A program made the position numbers and the translations under genes. Shown piece after piece: positions 8,588 to 16,506 of a DNA stretch of 64,000 nt (the first letter of the stretch is position 1; each line of letters opens with the position of its first letter). Location: positions 1 to 64,000 of the forward strand of contig JAEZUI010000107.1 in the NCBI GenBank assembly GCA_023421115.1. The letters run 5' to 3'. The DNA is from Bacillota bacterium (GTDB lineage Bacteria > Bacillota > Clostridia > Acetivibrionales > Acetivibrionaceae). Below the pieces are notes generated by a model, which did no database searches, had not been told where the DNA came from, and saw nothing but the letters and a program-made list of their open reading frames with translations.

Positions 8588-9097
8588 CTACTCTATAGAC
8601 AATCTAGCTCCTAACATGGTTTTTAGATTTTTTAACATTTTTTCATTAGGCTCAAAATAGAGTGTCACCTTTTTCCCATTGCTATTAATCACTGCAAAAT
8701 ATGCGTCAGAAGAATCCATTGACGATACGGCTTTAATTGTTAATGGGGCCTTTACAATTGACTCATTATATTTACTGCTAGAAATCTTAGCCATAAGCTC
8801 AATGTCTTTACACCCAGTAGAATAAAGATGTTTTCTCTTCTTTTGATTGATAATTTTGTCAATATCAATATCCCCGTTTGTTATTGAATACTCATACTCA
8901 ACATTTAAGTTGGTTATAAAATACTTTGCTCCGTAAATTATTGCAACATAAACTATAATTACAATTCCTCCTTGCGGAAGGAGATATGGTGTAGCTACCA
9001 TTGCCACAATAAGCGCAGCAAAAATTATTGTAATAGCTTTTAAATACTCTTTTAGCCCCTTTTTCTTTGAAACAATTTTCTCTACAAAAATATCCAT
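8588..9097 (-). CDS. Small two-helix membrane protein (DUF6106-like)
   Basis: 169 residues. Two hydrophobic helices lie at about 21-37 (ITIIFAALIVAMVATPYLL) and 44-60 (GIVIIVYVAIIYGAKYF), followed by a soluble domain of about 105 residues with beta character that ends in TLYFEPNEKMLKNLKTMLG. The layout resembles the clostridial family DUF6106, whose function is unknown; that assignment is from memory. It starts 22 bases after the stop of the PilZ-receiver gene, on the same strand, so the two are probably co-transcribed. A strong terminator ends the unit. Confidence 0.6.
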   Translation of the reverse strand: MDIFVEKIVSKKKGLKEYLKAITIIFAALIVAMVATPYLLPQGGIVIIVYVAIIYGAKYFITNLNVEYEYSITNGDIDIDKIINQKKRKHLYSTGCKDIELMAKISSSKYNESIVKAPLTIKAVSSMDSSDAYFAVINSNGKKVTLYFEPNEKMLKNLKTMLGARLSIE

Positions 9098-9119
9098 CCT
9101 GTTCCTCCCAAAATTCTAA

Positions 9120-10166
9120 TTACAAATACTTTATTATTTTATCCTCAAATTCATTATAAATCAATGGCTTAAATAAAACATCCAGTTTATTGATAATATG
9201 CTTAAACTCATTATCCTGTTGATATTGAATAGGCAAAATCAATAAAACACCCAATTGAGGAAAATCAGCCTCTATACTTTCAATAATTTTTTCAACTTCA
9301 TTATCTAGCATGTTCAAATCAAGTATTATAAACTTTGGCTTTTCTTCGGATATGAACCCAAAATAAAACTTAAAATTGTTTACAACATCAAAATTTTCTG
9401 CACCTAGTTTTACTAAAGCCTCTCTAATGCCATAACTTTCATCAACATCAGAGCTAAAAATGGCAAATTTAGTATCAAAAGTATATTCTGATTTTTTGTA
9501 TACTCTAAGCGAATTAAAATAGGCCTTTTCGAGCTTTGCTATTTCCTCACCTAAATTCTCTAAGTCGTTTTCTGAAGTATCGACAAATCGGACACCATAA
9601 TAATACCCTTTATTCTGTATACCTTGCTTTCTTAATATCTGTGCTTTGGTTTTAAAACTAATTCCTGATGCAAAAGTAACATATACTTCAATAAAATCAT
9701 TAGAAGTAAAATCTGCACTAGTGGCAACCATCAAACCACCCTTACTTAAATTCATTACTGTAGCTTCAAAGCACTGATTTGTAGCAGCAGTGTCATCCTT
9801 ATCGCAGGCTCCTTTTATTTTAGAACACAGTTCTACTTCAAAACGTATATGCTTTCTCAAGTTATAGTACTTTTTCGCCTCAATAAACTTTATACTAAGT
9901 GTAGACGAACTCTTAGAACTTATCTCAACAACTTCTCCTTCAACAATATATTCGTATCCATCCTTTTGAAATTTAAAACTTACTTCTTGTCCTACTTCAA
10001 AGTTTGATATATTATTTAATGAGTATATTATATCAATACTGTCAAAACCACTGTACAAAACAGGGTATACTGTCCAGATATCATCAGTACCAAATCTGGC
10101 TCTTATGAGGTTTATATACTGAATAATTCCAAATAATTCATCCTTAATGACAGTTATTACACTCAT
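9120..10166 (-). CDS. PilZ c-di-GMP receptor fused to a receiver-like domain
   Basis: 348 residues in three parts. Residues 1-95 look like a YcgR-type N-terminal domain. Residues about 100-215 are a PilZ domain with both c-di-GMP signatures: RxxxR at 104-108 (RKHIR) and NxSxxG at 139-144 (NLSKGG). Residues about 228-348 resemble a CheY-like receiver: D283 in FIILDLNML is at the phospho-acceptor position and K333 in LFKPL is at the conserved lysine. The usual acidic pair near the receiver start is not obvious, so phosphorylation is uncertain. It probably couples c-di-GMP to a phosphorelay or protein partner controlling motility or the surface. The next gene follows after 22 bases. Confidence 0.8.
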   Translation of the reverse strand: MSVITVIKDELFGIIQYINLIRARFGTDDIWTVYPVLYSGFDSIDIIYSLNNISNFEVGQEVSFKFQKDGYEYIVEGEVVEISSKSSSTLSIKFIEAKKYYNLRKHIRFEVELCSKIKGACDKDDTAATNQCFEATVMNLSKGGLMVATSADFTSNDFIEVYVTFASGISFKTKAQILRKQGIQNKGYYYGVRFVDTSENDLENLGEEIAKLEKAYFNSLRVYKKSEYTFDTKFAIFSSDVDESYGIREALVKLGAENFDVVNNFKFYFGFISEEKPKFIILDLNMLDNEVEKIIESIEADFPQLGVLLILPIQYQQDNEFKHIINKLDVLFKPLIYNEFEDKIIKYL

Positions 10167-10311
10167 AAGTTATCTCCTTTTGGACTTTTTATTTATATAT
10201 GAAAAAAATCAATTATAATACTATTCTATACTTAAATTAGAGTTATGTGAAGTACTAAAATAAAAAGGGGACATTATTACCAGTTCAGAATCATATAAAC
10301 TTATGTATAAC

Positions 10312-10351
10312 AAAAACAGGAGTTTAAGTTAAACACTTAAACTCCTGTTTT
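10312..10351 (-). terminator. Terminator after the GH9 cellulase
   Basis: Perfect 15-bp stem AAACAGGAGTTTAAG/CTTAAACTCCTGTTT with a 7-base loop (10314-10350), with T-rich ends on both strands. It lies 15 bases past the cellulase stop. The stability of this stem could also protect the mRNA 3' end. Confidence 0.85.
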
Positions 10352-10365
10352 AAAATCAATACATA

Positions 10366-12993
10366 TTAATCTACTATTTTTTTAATTCCAAGCAAATCAA
10401 GTCTTAATGCAGCAAAGTCAAGAGAATTGAATTGTCCGTCTTTGGTAATATCTGCTGCTTTTAATGCATTACCCGCGAATGCTGTATCCATTCCAAGCAA
10501 GTTTCTCCTCATAAGTCCAAAGTCAAGAGCATTTCTACTACCGTCAAGGTTTACGTCTCCAAGAACAACATCTTGAGGATTTGGACCAGGACCAGGACCA
10601 CCATTTCCTTTTTCATCAAGATAAGCTGCTGCCCAAGCAAATGGAGCATTCCAGTTTATAGTGATTTCGTTTGTTGACCAGGAATCTATATGATCTAAGA
10701 AACATTTTTGTGCAGGAGTAGTTTTCATAACTGCCGCATTTATAGTAGGATCCTGGAAGTTTGAGTTCGGTCCTCCAGAAACTGCACCAGCTGGAGCTTT
10801 AGGGAAAGCTTTGCTAAGCTGATAAGCCCAGAATCTGTGGTGAGGATTTTGAAGATAACGCTCACCATATCCAGTAACATAACACTGATCCATAGCGTTT
10901 CTACCCAAAATATAATCCATACTTTCTGACATTCCATCTAAATACTTAGAATCTCCTGTAAAGTCATAAGAATATGCAAATACCATCATCATATTCAATA
11001 TGAAAGAGTTTGAACCCCAAGGATAGTCACCCTTGCTGTCTGCCAATATTGGCAATCTGTAACCTTGCTTTTCGATATTGCCAAGCCATACATCAGCAGC
11101 TTTCGCAATATTTGCCTTAGCCTTTTCAATTTCAGAAGCTCCTAAATCATTTGGAAGAAAAGCAAGTGAAAGAGTTCCTAAACCTTGAGTGTTACCCCAT
11201 GTAAAGCATCCATAAAGGCCATCATCTTCACCTGCACCTAAAATTGAAGGCATCTCGAGGTAATGAGGTGAAGCTTTAAGGTAATCTTTGTACTCAGATT
11301 TTCCTGTTGTAACAAAAAGTTCACATGCAGCCCAGTAGAATTCATCAACTACGTTATTGTCATTGTATGGTCCGCCACCTTCTTCGAAAAGTGGAGCGTA
11401 AAGAGCCGGATTCTTCTTTGCTGCTGCCCATGCAGCTTCAGCAGCTTCTAAACACTGATTAGAATATGATGAATCTATGTCTTTCCATATACGAGCAGCC
11501 TGTGCAGCAGTTGCAGCTACGTTCAAAGTTGCCGCCGTACTTACTGGACGCAAATATCTATCTTTAGGATCTTCATGTGGCAATAATCCTAATGCAGTCC
11601 ATGACTCATCAGTTATTTTATGATGTACCATTCCAGCTAAAGAAGAGTCTTTACTTGAAGGTACTTGCATCTTCATTAAGAAATCCATTTGCCATTTTGC
11701 TTCGTCAAGAATATCATAAAGTCCATTACCGCCTTCAGGAATATTCATTGTGCCATCAGCATAAGGAGCATTGTCAAGAGTTCCATCCTTCTTTGCTCTT
11801 TCAAACTGATTTAACATTGTCCAAACAGATACACCACCGTTAACAACATATTTTCCATGGTCACCAGCGTCGTACCATCCACCTGTAACATCAAGAGAGT
11901 AACTCTTTTGTCCTGAATTAGGCCATGTAGGAACACTTTTGTCACCAGTATTAGGTGAAACACCAAGGTGTCCTGCAGGTCTAGCAAGGTCACTTCTTCC
12001 TGCATAAGGCATTTTTATTTCTATACCACTTCTGTTATGATAGAAATATTTAATTGCATCCATTTTCATATCAGAATAGATGTCTTCTGATATATCAAAT
12101 TTGTGACTGTAATTTGTACTACTACTTGTATCTAATTCAAAATAATATCCTGTGCCAGGAGTAGTAAAATCTGAGAAATCAAGCAAGTGCACATTATCTT
12201 GTGAATCAGAGTCTAAGCCTTTTACTTTTGTTGAACCGTTTGCAACTGCACTTCCACCGCTATTATAAAGTGTCCATTTAACAGGTGAACTAGAATTAGT
12301 AACAACTGTAGCCACTTTAGCTCTATTAGGGAAATAACCAACTTGGTTAACTCTAACATCAGGCATATCCATTATGTCAAGAGGAGGCTTTGTAAAACTT
12401 GAATCATATAATGAAACTTCATCAAGGTAAATTTCTGTACCTGCTGAAGATAAAGCTCCACCAGCATGGAAAGTAAATTCACAAGTCTCATCTGTTGCAC
12501 TATTCATTGTAAAGGAAGCTTCAAATACTTGTGGAGAAGTTGATAACTGTATCTTAGCATAGTTATTAGTCCAATAATCTTTATAGTCTCCACCTTGTTG
12601 TCCAATTTTGGCATATACTCTAGCACTTTTGTTTGCCCACACTTTAAAGCGTATTTTGTATGTATGCCCTTGTTCAAGAGTTATCCCTCTGTGACGCATC
12701 TGACAACTCCACTCATTTTGTCCTGGATCTTCAATCTTTAATACCATAGCACCATCAACTACTTCGAAGTCACAAAGTCCACCGGAATCTTCACATGTAT
12801 GCCATGGATAACAGAGTCCATCATCAAAAGTTCTTTCATAAAGCAAGTCATTGTTATAATTTGGCAAGTTTGAATTAGTATCTTTACCAGCTAATACTAC
12901 TGTCTGCATAGATGTAGCCAAAAGTGTAGCTACAGCAAATGCTGATATTACAGTTCTTAATTTTTTAACATTCTTTACCTTATTGTATATCAT
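10366..12993 (-). CDS. Cellulosomal GH9 cellulase (CBM4-Ig-GH9-dockerin)
   Basis: 875 residues with the domain order of CelK (C. thermocellum) and Cel9E (R. cellulolyticum), which act on cellulose, largely as cellobiohydrolases. A signal peptide (1-35, cleavage after VLA) is followed by a CBM4-type module (about 45-200), an Ig-like CelD_N module (about 212-300), a GH9 catalytic domain (about 305-805, with catalytic aspartates in WYDAGDHG at 373-380) and a glycine/proline linker. A type I dockerin (about 812-875) ends it, with two calcium loops starting GDVNLDGSRNALDF and ADITKDGQFNSLDF. The loop residues AL and SL at the recognition positions resemble mesophilic clostridial dockerins more than C. 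thermocellum ones. GGAGG precedes the ATG. A leader of about 550 bases and a possible sigma-I promoter lie upstream. Confidence 0.95.
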   Translation of the reverse strand: MIYNKVKNVKKLRTVISAFAVATLLATSMQTVVLAGKDTNSNLPNYNNDLLYERTFDDGLCYPWHTCEDSGGLCDFEVVDGAMVLKIEDPGQNEWSCQMRHRGITLEQGHTYKIRFKVWANKSARVYAKIGQQGGDYKDYWTNNYAKIQLSTSPQVFEASFTMNSATDETCEFTFHAGGALSSAGTEIYLDEVSLYDSSFTKPPLDIMDMPDVRVNQVGYFPNRAKVATVVTNSSSPVKWTLYNSGGSAVANGSTKVKGLDSDSQDNVHLLDFSDFTTPGTGYYFELDTSSSTNYSHKFDISEDIYSDMKMDAIKYFYHNRSGIEIKMPYAGRSDLARPAGHLGVSPNTGDKSVPTWPNSGQKSYSLDVTGGWYDAGDHGKYVVNGGVSVWTMLNQFERAKKDGTLDNAPYADGTMNIPEGGNGLYDILDEAKWQMDFLMKMQVPSSKDSSLAGMVHHKITDESWTALGLLPHEDPKDRYLRPVSTAATLNVAATAAQAARIWKDIDSSYSNQCLEAAEAAWAAAKKNPALYAPLFEEGGGPYNDNNVVDEFYWAACELFVTTGKSEYKDYLKASPHYLEMPSILGAGEDDGLYGCFTWGNTQGLGTLSLAFLPNDLGASEIEKAKANIAKAADVWLGNIEKQGYRLPILADSKGDYPWGSNSFILNMMMVFAYSYDFTGDSKYLDGMSESMDYILGRNAMDQCYVTGYGERYLQNPHHRFWAYQLSKAFPKAPAGAVSGGPNSNFQDPTINAAVMKTTPAQKCFLDHIDSWSTNEITINWNAPFAWAAAYLDEKGNGGPGPGPNPQDVVLGDVNLDGSRNALDFGLMRRNLLGMDTAFAGNALKAADITKDGQFNSLDFAALRLDLLGIKKIVD

Positions 12994-13550
12994 TTTCTAC
13001 CTCCATAATGTTTTATCTGATTTTTTACGAAACAGCTCGATATCAGTTTGCTTTTTCAACCCCCCTTGACAAAGATTTCGAACTAGCTCGTAAATTAAAA
13101 CATAACATAACAAAATAAACTAAGACAACAAAACACTGTCAGAAATTATGTAGACTTAAATAAGCAGATACAACTATCTACATTACATAAAAACAGTTAT
13201 ATTACAAAATGTGTAGATATAAATGGAATGAAATAAAATAATCAATGCTGAAATGAATTACAACAAATATAACTTGATCTGTTCATAGAAATAAAATAGA
13301 AGTATTAGGAACTAATTATAATATTTACTTATTACCATTACTTAAATTAAAACGTCCTATTAATTTTAATTATATAAGATAAATACATTTTTATCAACTA
13401 CTAAAATTAGAAGGCTCGTTTAAAATCATATACTTCTAACCTTTACTAATAAATAAAACTTTAAATTTTCGCGGCCAGCACGCTTCTTTCATTAGAATTC
13501 GTTTTTTTTAAAATCATTTAAATTTGTGTAAACTAGAAACTAATATAATT
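12994..13550 (-). other. Long 5' leader of the GH9 cellulase
   Basis: No gene is visible in the roughly 550 bases between the start codon and the putative promoter at 13552-13578. The region is very AT-rich except for the hairpin at 13024-13094 and a short GC-rich patch near 13469-13483. No known riboswitch was recognised. Confidence 0.5.
13024..13094 (-). promoter_or_regulatory. Long hairpin upstream of the GH9 start codon
   Basis: Arms of 21 bases (13024-13044 and 13074-13094) pair almost fully, with three G-T pairs and two mismatches. The 29-base tip can fold again with TCAA/TTGA around a GGGGGG loop on the minus strand. It ends about 30 bases before the start codon, next to the ribosome site, so it could affect translation or mRNA stability. 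Confidence 0.55.
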
Positions 13551-13551
13551 A

Positions 13552-13578
13552 TTCGCAACAAAATATTTTTTTAGGGGG
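13552..13578 (-). promoter_or_regulatory. Putative sigma-I-type promoter of the GH9 gene
   Basis: On the minus strand CCCCC (13574-13578), followed by TAAAAAAA, lies exactly 18 bases before CGAA (13552-13555). The CCCCC-containing -35, an A-tract and CGWA -10 are the hallmarks reported for sigma-I promoters of Bacillus and cellulolytic clostridia. The same pattern with the same spacing lies upstream of the GH5 gene. Confidence 0.55.
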
Positions 13579-13751
13579 CATAAGTACATTTTATTTATTT
13601 ATTTTTTTTTAGAATTCTTCTAAAAGAATATTTCTATATGTCAGTACTTTGAATTTGCATGTTTCTGCCCTTTCGAATCATGGTGAATGTGCAAAAACTC
13701 TTGTTATATCAAGACCATTCTTTTAATTTCTTTTACACTGTTCAAAAGAAA

Positions 13752-13792
13752 AGTAATAAAAAGAAGACCAATTTATTTCTCTGGTCTTCTTT
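13752..13792 (-). terminator. Terminator after groEL
   Basis: Perfect 11-bp stem AAAGAAGACCA/TGGTCTTCTTT (13760-13770 and 13782-13792) with T runs on both strands, 38 bases past the groEL stop. Confidence 0.85.
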
Positions 13793-13829
13793 TTTTGTAA
13801 AGTTATTTACTATATTACAATTCAGGGAA

Positions 13830-15467
13830 TTAGTACATTCCACCCATTCCGCCCATTCCACCAGGCATTCCACCAGGTGCTGCTGCTTCTTTTTCAGGCT
13901 TATCTGCAACAACTGACTCCGTAGTAAGAACCATTGATGCAACGGAAGCTGCATTTTGTAATGCTGATCTTGTAACTTTTGCAGGGTCAACTATACCTGT
14001 TTCTAGCATATTTACATATTTTTCATTTAAAGCGTCAAAGCCCATACCTACTTCGCTGTTCTTGAGCTTTTCCACTATAACTGAACCTTCAAGACCTGCG
14101 TTTGCAGCAATTTGTCTTACAGGCTCTTCTAAAGCTCTTAGTATTATCTGTACGCCAGTCTTTTCATCACCGGTTACAGTATCTAACAATTTTGCAACTT
14201 TTGGAATAGCATTTATCAAAGCTGTTCCTCCACCTGCTACTATTCCTTCTTCAACTGCAGCTTTTGTAGCAGCTAAAGCGTCTTCTATTCTGAGTTTCTT
14301 TTCCTTCATTTCTGTCTCAGTTGCAGCACCAACTTGGATAACTGCTACACCACCAGAGAGTTTTGCAAGTCTTTCCTGCAATTTTTCTCTATCAAAGTCT
14401 GAAGTAGTTTCTTCGATCTGTGCTTTGATGGATGCAATTCTCTTTTTGATTTCATCTTGGCTACCAGCACCGTCAACCACAATTGTGTTTTCTTTTTGTA
14501 CTTTTATTTGTCTTGCTCTACCAAGTTGCTCAATTGTAGTTTCTTTTAAGTCTAATCCAACTTCTTCAGTTATAACTTCTCCACCAGTAAGAACTGCTAA
14601 ATCTTGAAGCATAGCCTTTCTTCTATCACCAAAACCTGGAGCCTTAACAGCTACGCAAGTAAACGTTCCTCTTAATTTGTTAACAACTAATGTACCAAGA
14701 GCTTCGCCTTCAACGTCTTCAGCTATGATAACAAGCTTCTTTCCTTGTTGAACGATTTGCTCTAAAATAGGAAGGATTTCTTGAATATTGCTGATCTTCT
14801 TGTCGGTGATAAGAATATATGGATCATCTAATACTGCTTCCATTTTTTCTGTATCTGTGATCATGTATGCAGACACATAACCTCTGTCAAACTGCATACC
14901 TTCAACTACTTCAAGACTTGTTCCCATAGTCTTTGATTCTTCAACAGTAATAACACCGTCGTTTGTAACTTTCTCCATAGCATCTGCTATAAGAGTACCT
15001 ATAACATCATCGTTAGCTGAAATGGCTGCAACTCTTGCGATATCTTCTTTTCCTTTTATTTTTTGACTAACTTCCTTGATACCTTCAACTGCTAAATCAA
15101 CAGCTTTAGTGATACCTTTTTTGATTATCATTGGGTTTGCGCCTGCTGCAACATTCTTTAAACCTTCTCTGATCATAGCTTGAGCGAGAAGTGTTGCTGT
15201 AGTTGTTCCGTCACCTGCTACATCATTTGTCTTTGTAGCAACTTCTTTAACAAGTTGAGCACCCATATTTTCGAATTCATCTTCAAGCTCAATTTCTTTT
15301 GCTATTGTAACTCCATCGTTTGTGATCATCGGAGAACCGAATTTTTTATCTAAAACAACGTTCCTTCCTTTAGGTCCGAGTGTTACTTTAACTGTATCTG
15401 CTAATTTATTTACACCACTTTCAAGTGCTCTTCTAGCTTCTTCACCGAATTTTATTTCCTTTGCCAT
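13830..15467 (-). CDS. groEL: Chaperonin GroEL (Hsp60)
   Basis: The 545-residue large subunit of the ATP-driven folding chamber. The family hallmarks are present: start MAKEIKFGEEARRALESGVN, the ATP-binding segment TLGPKGRNVVLDKKFGSP, DGTTTATLLAQAMI, and the glycine-methionine tail GGMPGGMGGMGGMY. It follows groES after 39 bases, and the pair shares the CIRCE operator at 15845-15871, so expression is likely repressed by HrcA and induced by heat. A terminator ends the operon. Confidence 0.98.
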   Translation of the reverse strand: MAKEIKFGEEARRALESGVNKLADTVKVTLGPKGRNVVLDKKFGSPMITNDGVTIAKEIELEDEFENMGAQLVKEVATKTNDVAGDGTTTATLLAQAMIREGLKNVAAGANPMIIKKGITKAVDLAVEGIKEVSQKIKGKEDIARVAAISANDDVIGTLIADAMEKVTNDGVITVEESKTMGTSLEVVEGMQFDRGYVSAYMITDTEKMEAVLDDPYILITDKKISNIQEILPILEQIVQQGKKLVIIAEDVEGEALGTLVVNKLRGTFTCVAVKAPGFGDRRKAMLQDLAVLTGGEVITEEVGLDLKETTIEQLGRARQIKVQKENTIVVDGAGSQDEIKKRIASIKAQIEETTSDFDREKLQERLAKLSGGVAVIQVGAATETEMKEKKLRIEDALAATKAAVEEGIVAGGGTALINAIPKVAKLLDTVTGDEKTGVQIILRALEEPVRQIAANAGLEGSVIVEKLKNSEVGMGFDALNEKYVNMLETGIVDPAKVTRSALQNAASVASMVLTTESVVADKPEKEAAAPGGMPGGMGGMGGMY

Positions 15468-15506
15468 AAATCTAAAACCTCCTTAATATATTTTAAGAAC
15501 ATCATA

Positions 15507-15791
15507 TTATTCAACTATTGCTAAGATATCGCCTTGTTTAAGAATTGTGTACTCCTGGCCATCGAATTTAACTTCAGTACCGGAGTATTTACTCATTATT
15601 ACTCTATCTCCTACTTTTACTTCCATTTTGATTTCTTTTCCATCTACTACTGTGCCTGGGCCTACTGCTACTACTTCAGCCACTTGTGGCTTCTCTTTTG
15701 CTGAGCCAGGTAATACAATACCGCTCTTTGTAGTTTCTTCGCTTTCTACCATTTTTACTACTACCCTATCTGCTAAAGGTTTTAGTGTCAT
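15507..15791 (-). CDS. groES: Co-chaperonin GroES (Hsp10)
   Basis: 94 residues, full length. It forms the heptameric lid of the GroEL chamber. The start LKPLADRVVVKMVESEETTK, the mobile loop TTKSGIVLPGSAKEKPQ and the ending YTILKQGDILAIVE are typical. AGGAGG lies before the ATG. It is the first gene of the groES-groEL operon. Confidence 0.97.
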   Translation of the reverse strand: MTLKPLADRVVVKMVESEETTKSGIVLPGSAKEKPQVAEVVAVGPGTVVDGKEIKMEVKVGDRVIMSKYSGTEVKFDGQEYTILKQGDILAIVE

Positions 15792-15844
15792 AAAACAGTA
15801 CCTCCTCTAATATTTTTATTTTAATTTGGTTATGTATCGAGTTG

Positions 15845-15871
15845 TTAGCACTCATCTTAAGTGAGTGCTAA
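15845..15871 (-). promoter_or_regulatory. CIRCE operator (HrcA binding site)
   Basis: A perfect CIRCE: TTAGCACTC, nine bases, GAGTGCTAA. It sits between the groES promoter and the start codon, the normal place for HrcA repression. Confidence 0.97.
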
Positions 15872-15882
15872 TTACATTATTT

Positions 15883-15912
15883 ATAATATTATATTACCCG
15901 ATTTGATATCAA
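15883..15912 (-). promoter_or_regulatory. Probable groES-groEL promoter
   Basis: Minus-strand -35 TTGATA (15907-15912) and -10 TATTAT (15883-15888), 18 bases apart, ending 11 bases before the CIRCE. A competing TATAAT is closer to the -35. Confidence 0.5.
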
Positions 15913-16139
15913 ACATTCATTTATTCTATATTTTATTATTTTGAGGGTATAGGTGCAAATTAGATTCCGATTTGTTCATAATTCATCAAATTGCTTTAAA
16001 TTTCGTTTTTTGTTAAGGAATTTGAGTAGTTAACGGGAACTATTGGGGGATTATTGAATGATTTCTATAATCTTACTGAGTTACTTTTTAATTTAGTGAG
16101 TTTAGATTTTTAGGGGAGCTGAATTGAGGATAGTGCCTG

Positions 16140-16458
16140 TTGTTTTAGTGTCAAACGACTCCATTACGTGACCTTCGCATAGAATCTGTAGGATGCCATT
16201 CGGCAGACAGATGAACGATATTTTGCTACGCAAAAATCGTACCTCGGCTTGATAATTATTGCACGCGTCTATGCGACATACTGTCGCGAGACGCTAAAAA
16301 TGCCATCCGTGGCATTTTTGCTTCAAATTATCAAGCCTTCGGCAACAGCTTACCTCTTTCGAACGAAGTGAAAGAGGTAAAAGCGAAGGGACTCGATGTC
16401 CCGTAGCTTTTCTTCTAATGCTCAGGTCAAGTAATTGCGTCATTTGACACTAAAACAA
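16140..16458. mobile_element. MITE-like structured element with terminal inverted repeats
   Basis: About 319 bases without a credible ORF, bounded by inverted repeats of 32-34 bases (16142-16173 and 16425-16456, 4 mismatches); the outer 14 bases GTTTTAGTGTCAAA are identical, and weaker pairing continues inward. Inside are a second inverted repeat (GGCTTGATAATT, about 16245-16256 with AATTATCAAGCC, 16326-16337) and several hairpins: CGAT-TTTTGC near 16217-16239, GCGTCT-AGACGC (16265-16294), AAAAATGCCA-TGGCATTTTT (16296-16319), ACCTCTTTC-GAAAGAGGT (16352-16378), GGGAC-GTCCC (16388-16402). It is richer in GC than its surroundings. No target duplication is clear. It could be a non-autonomous transposon or a structured RNA. 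Confidence 0.6.
16352..16378. repeat. Dispersed 27-bp palindromic repeat, copy B
   Basis: Perfect 9-bp arms ACCTCTTTC/GAAAGAGGT around GAACGAAGT. The reverse complement matches copy A (4335-4361) at 25 of 27 bases. It lies inside the element at 16140-16458. Confidence 0.6.
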
Positions 16459-16506
16459 GTAAGTGGCTTAATCAGGTTAGAATATGGTTATGCAGATTTT
16501 TGTGTG

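Noticed and set aside
13060..13082. Plus-strand sigma-I-like motif CCCCCC...CGAA
   Set aside because: The spacing is 13-14 bases, not 18, and no plus-strand gene follows; the C run belongs to the hairpin tip on the other strand.
14062..14607. 181-codon plus-strand ORF inside groEL
   Set aside because: It is antisense to a highly conserved gene and has no ribosome site or recognisable domain.
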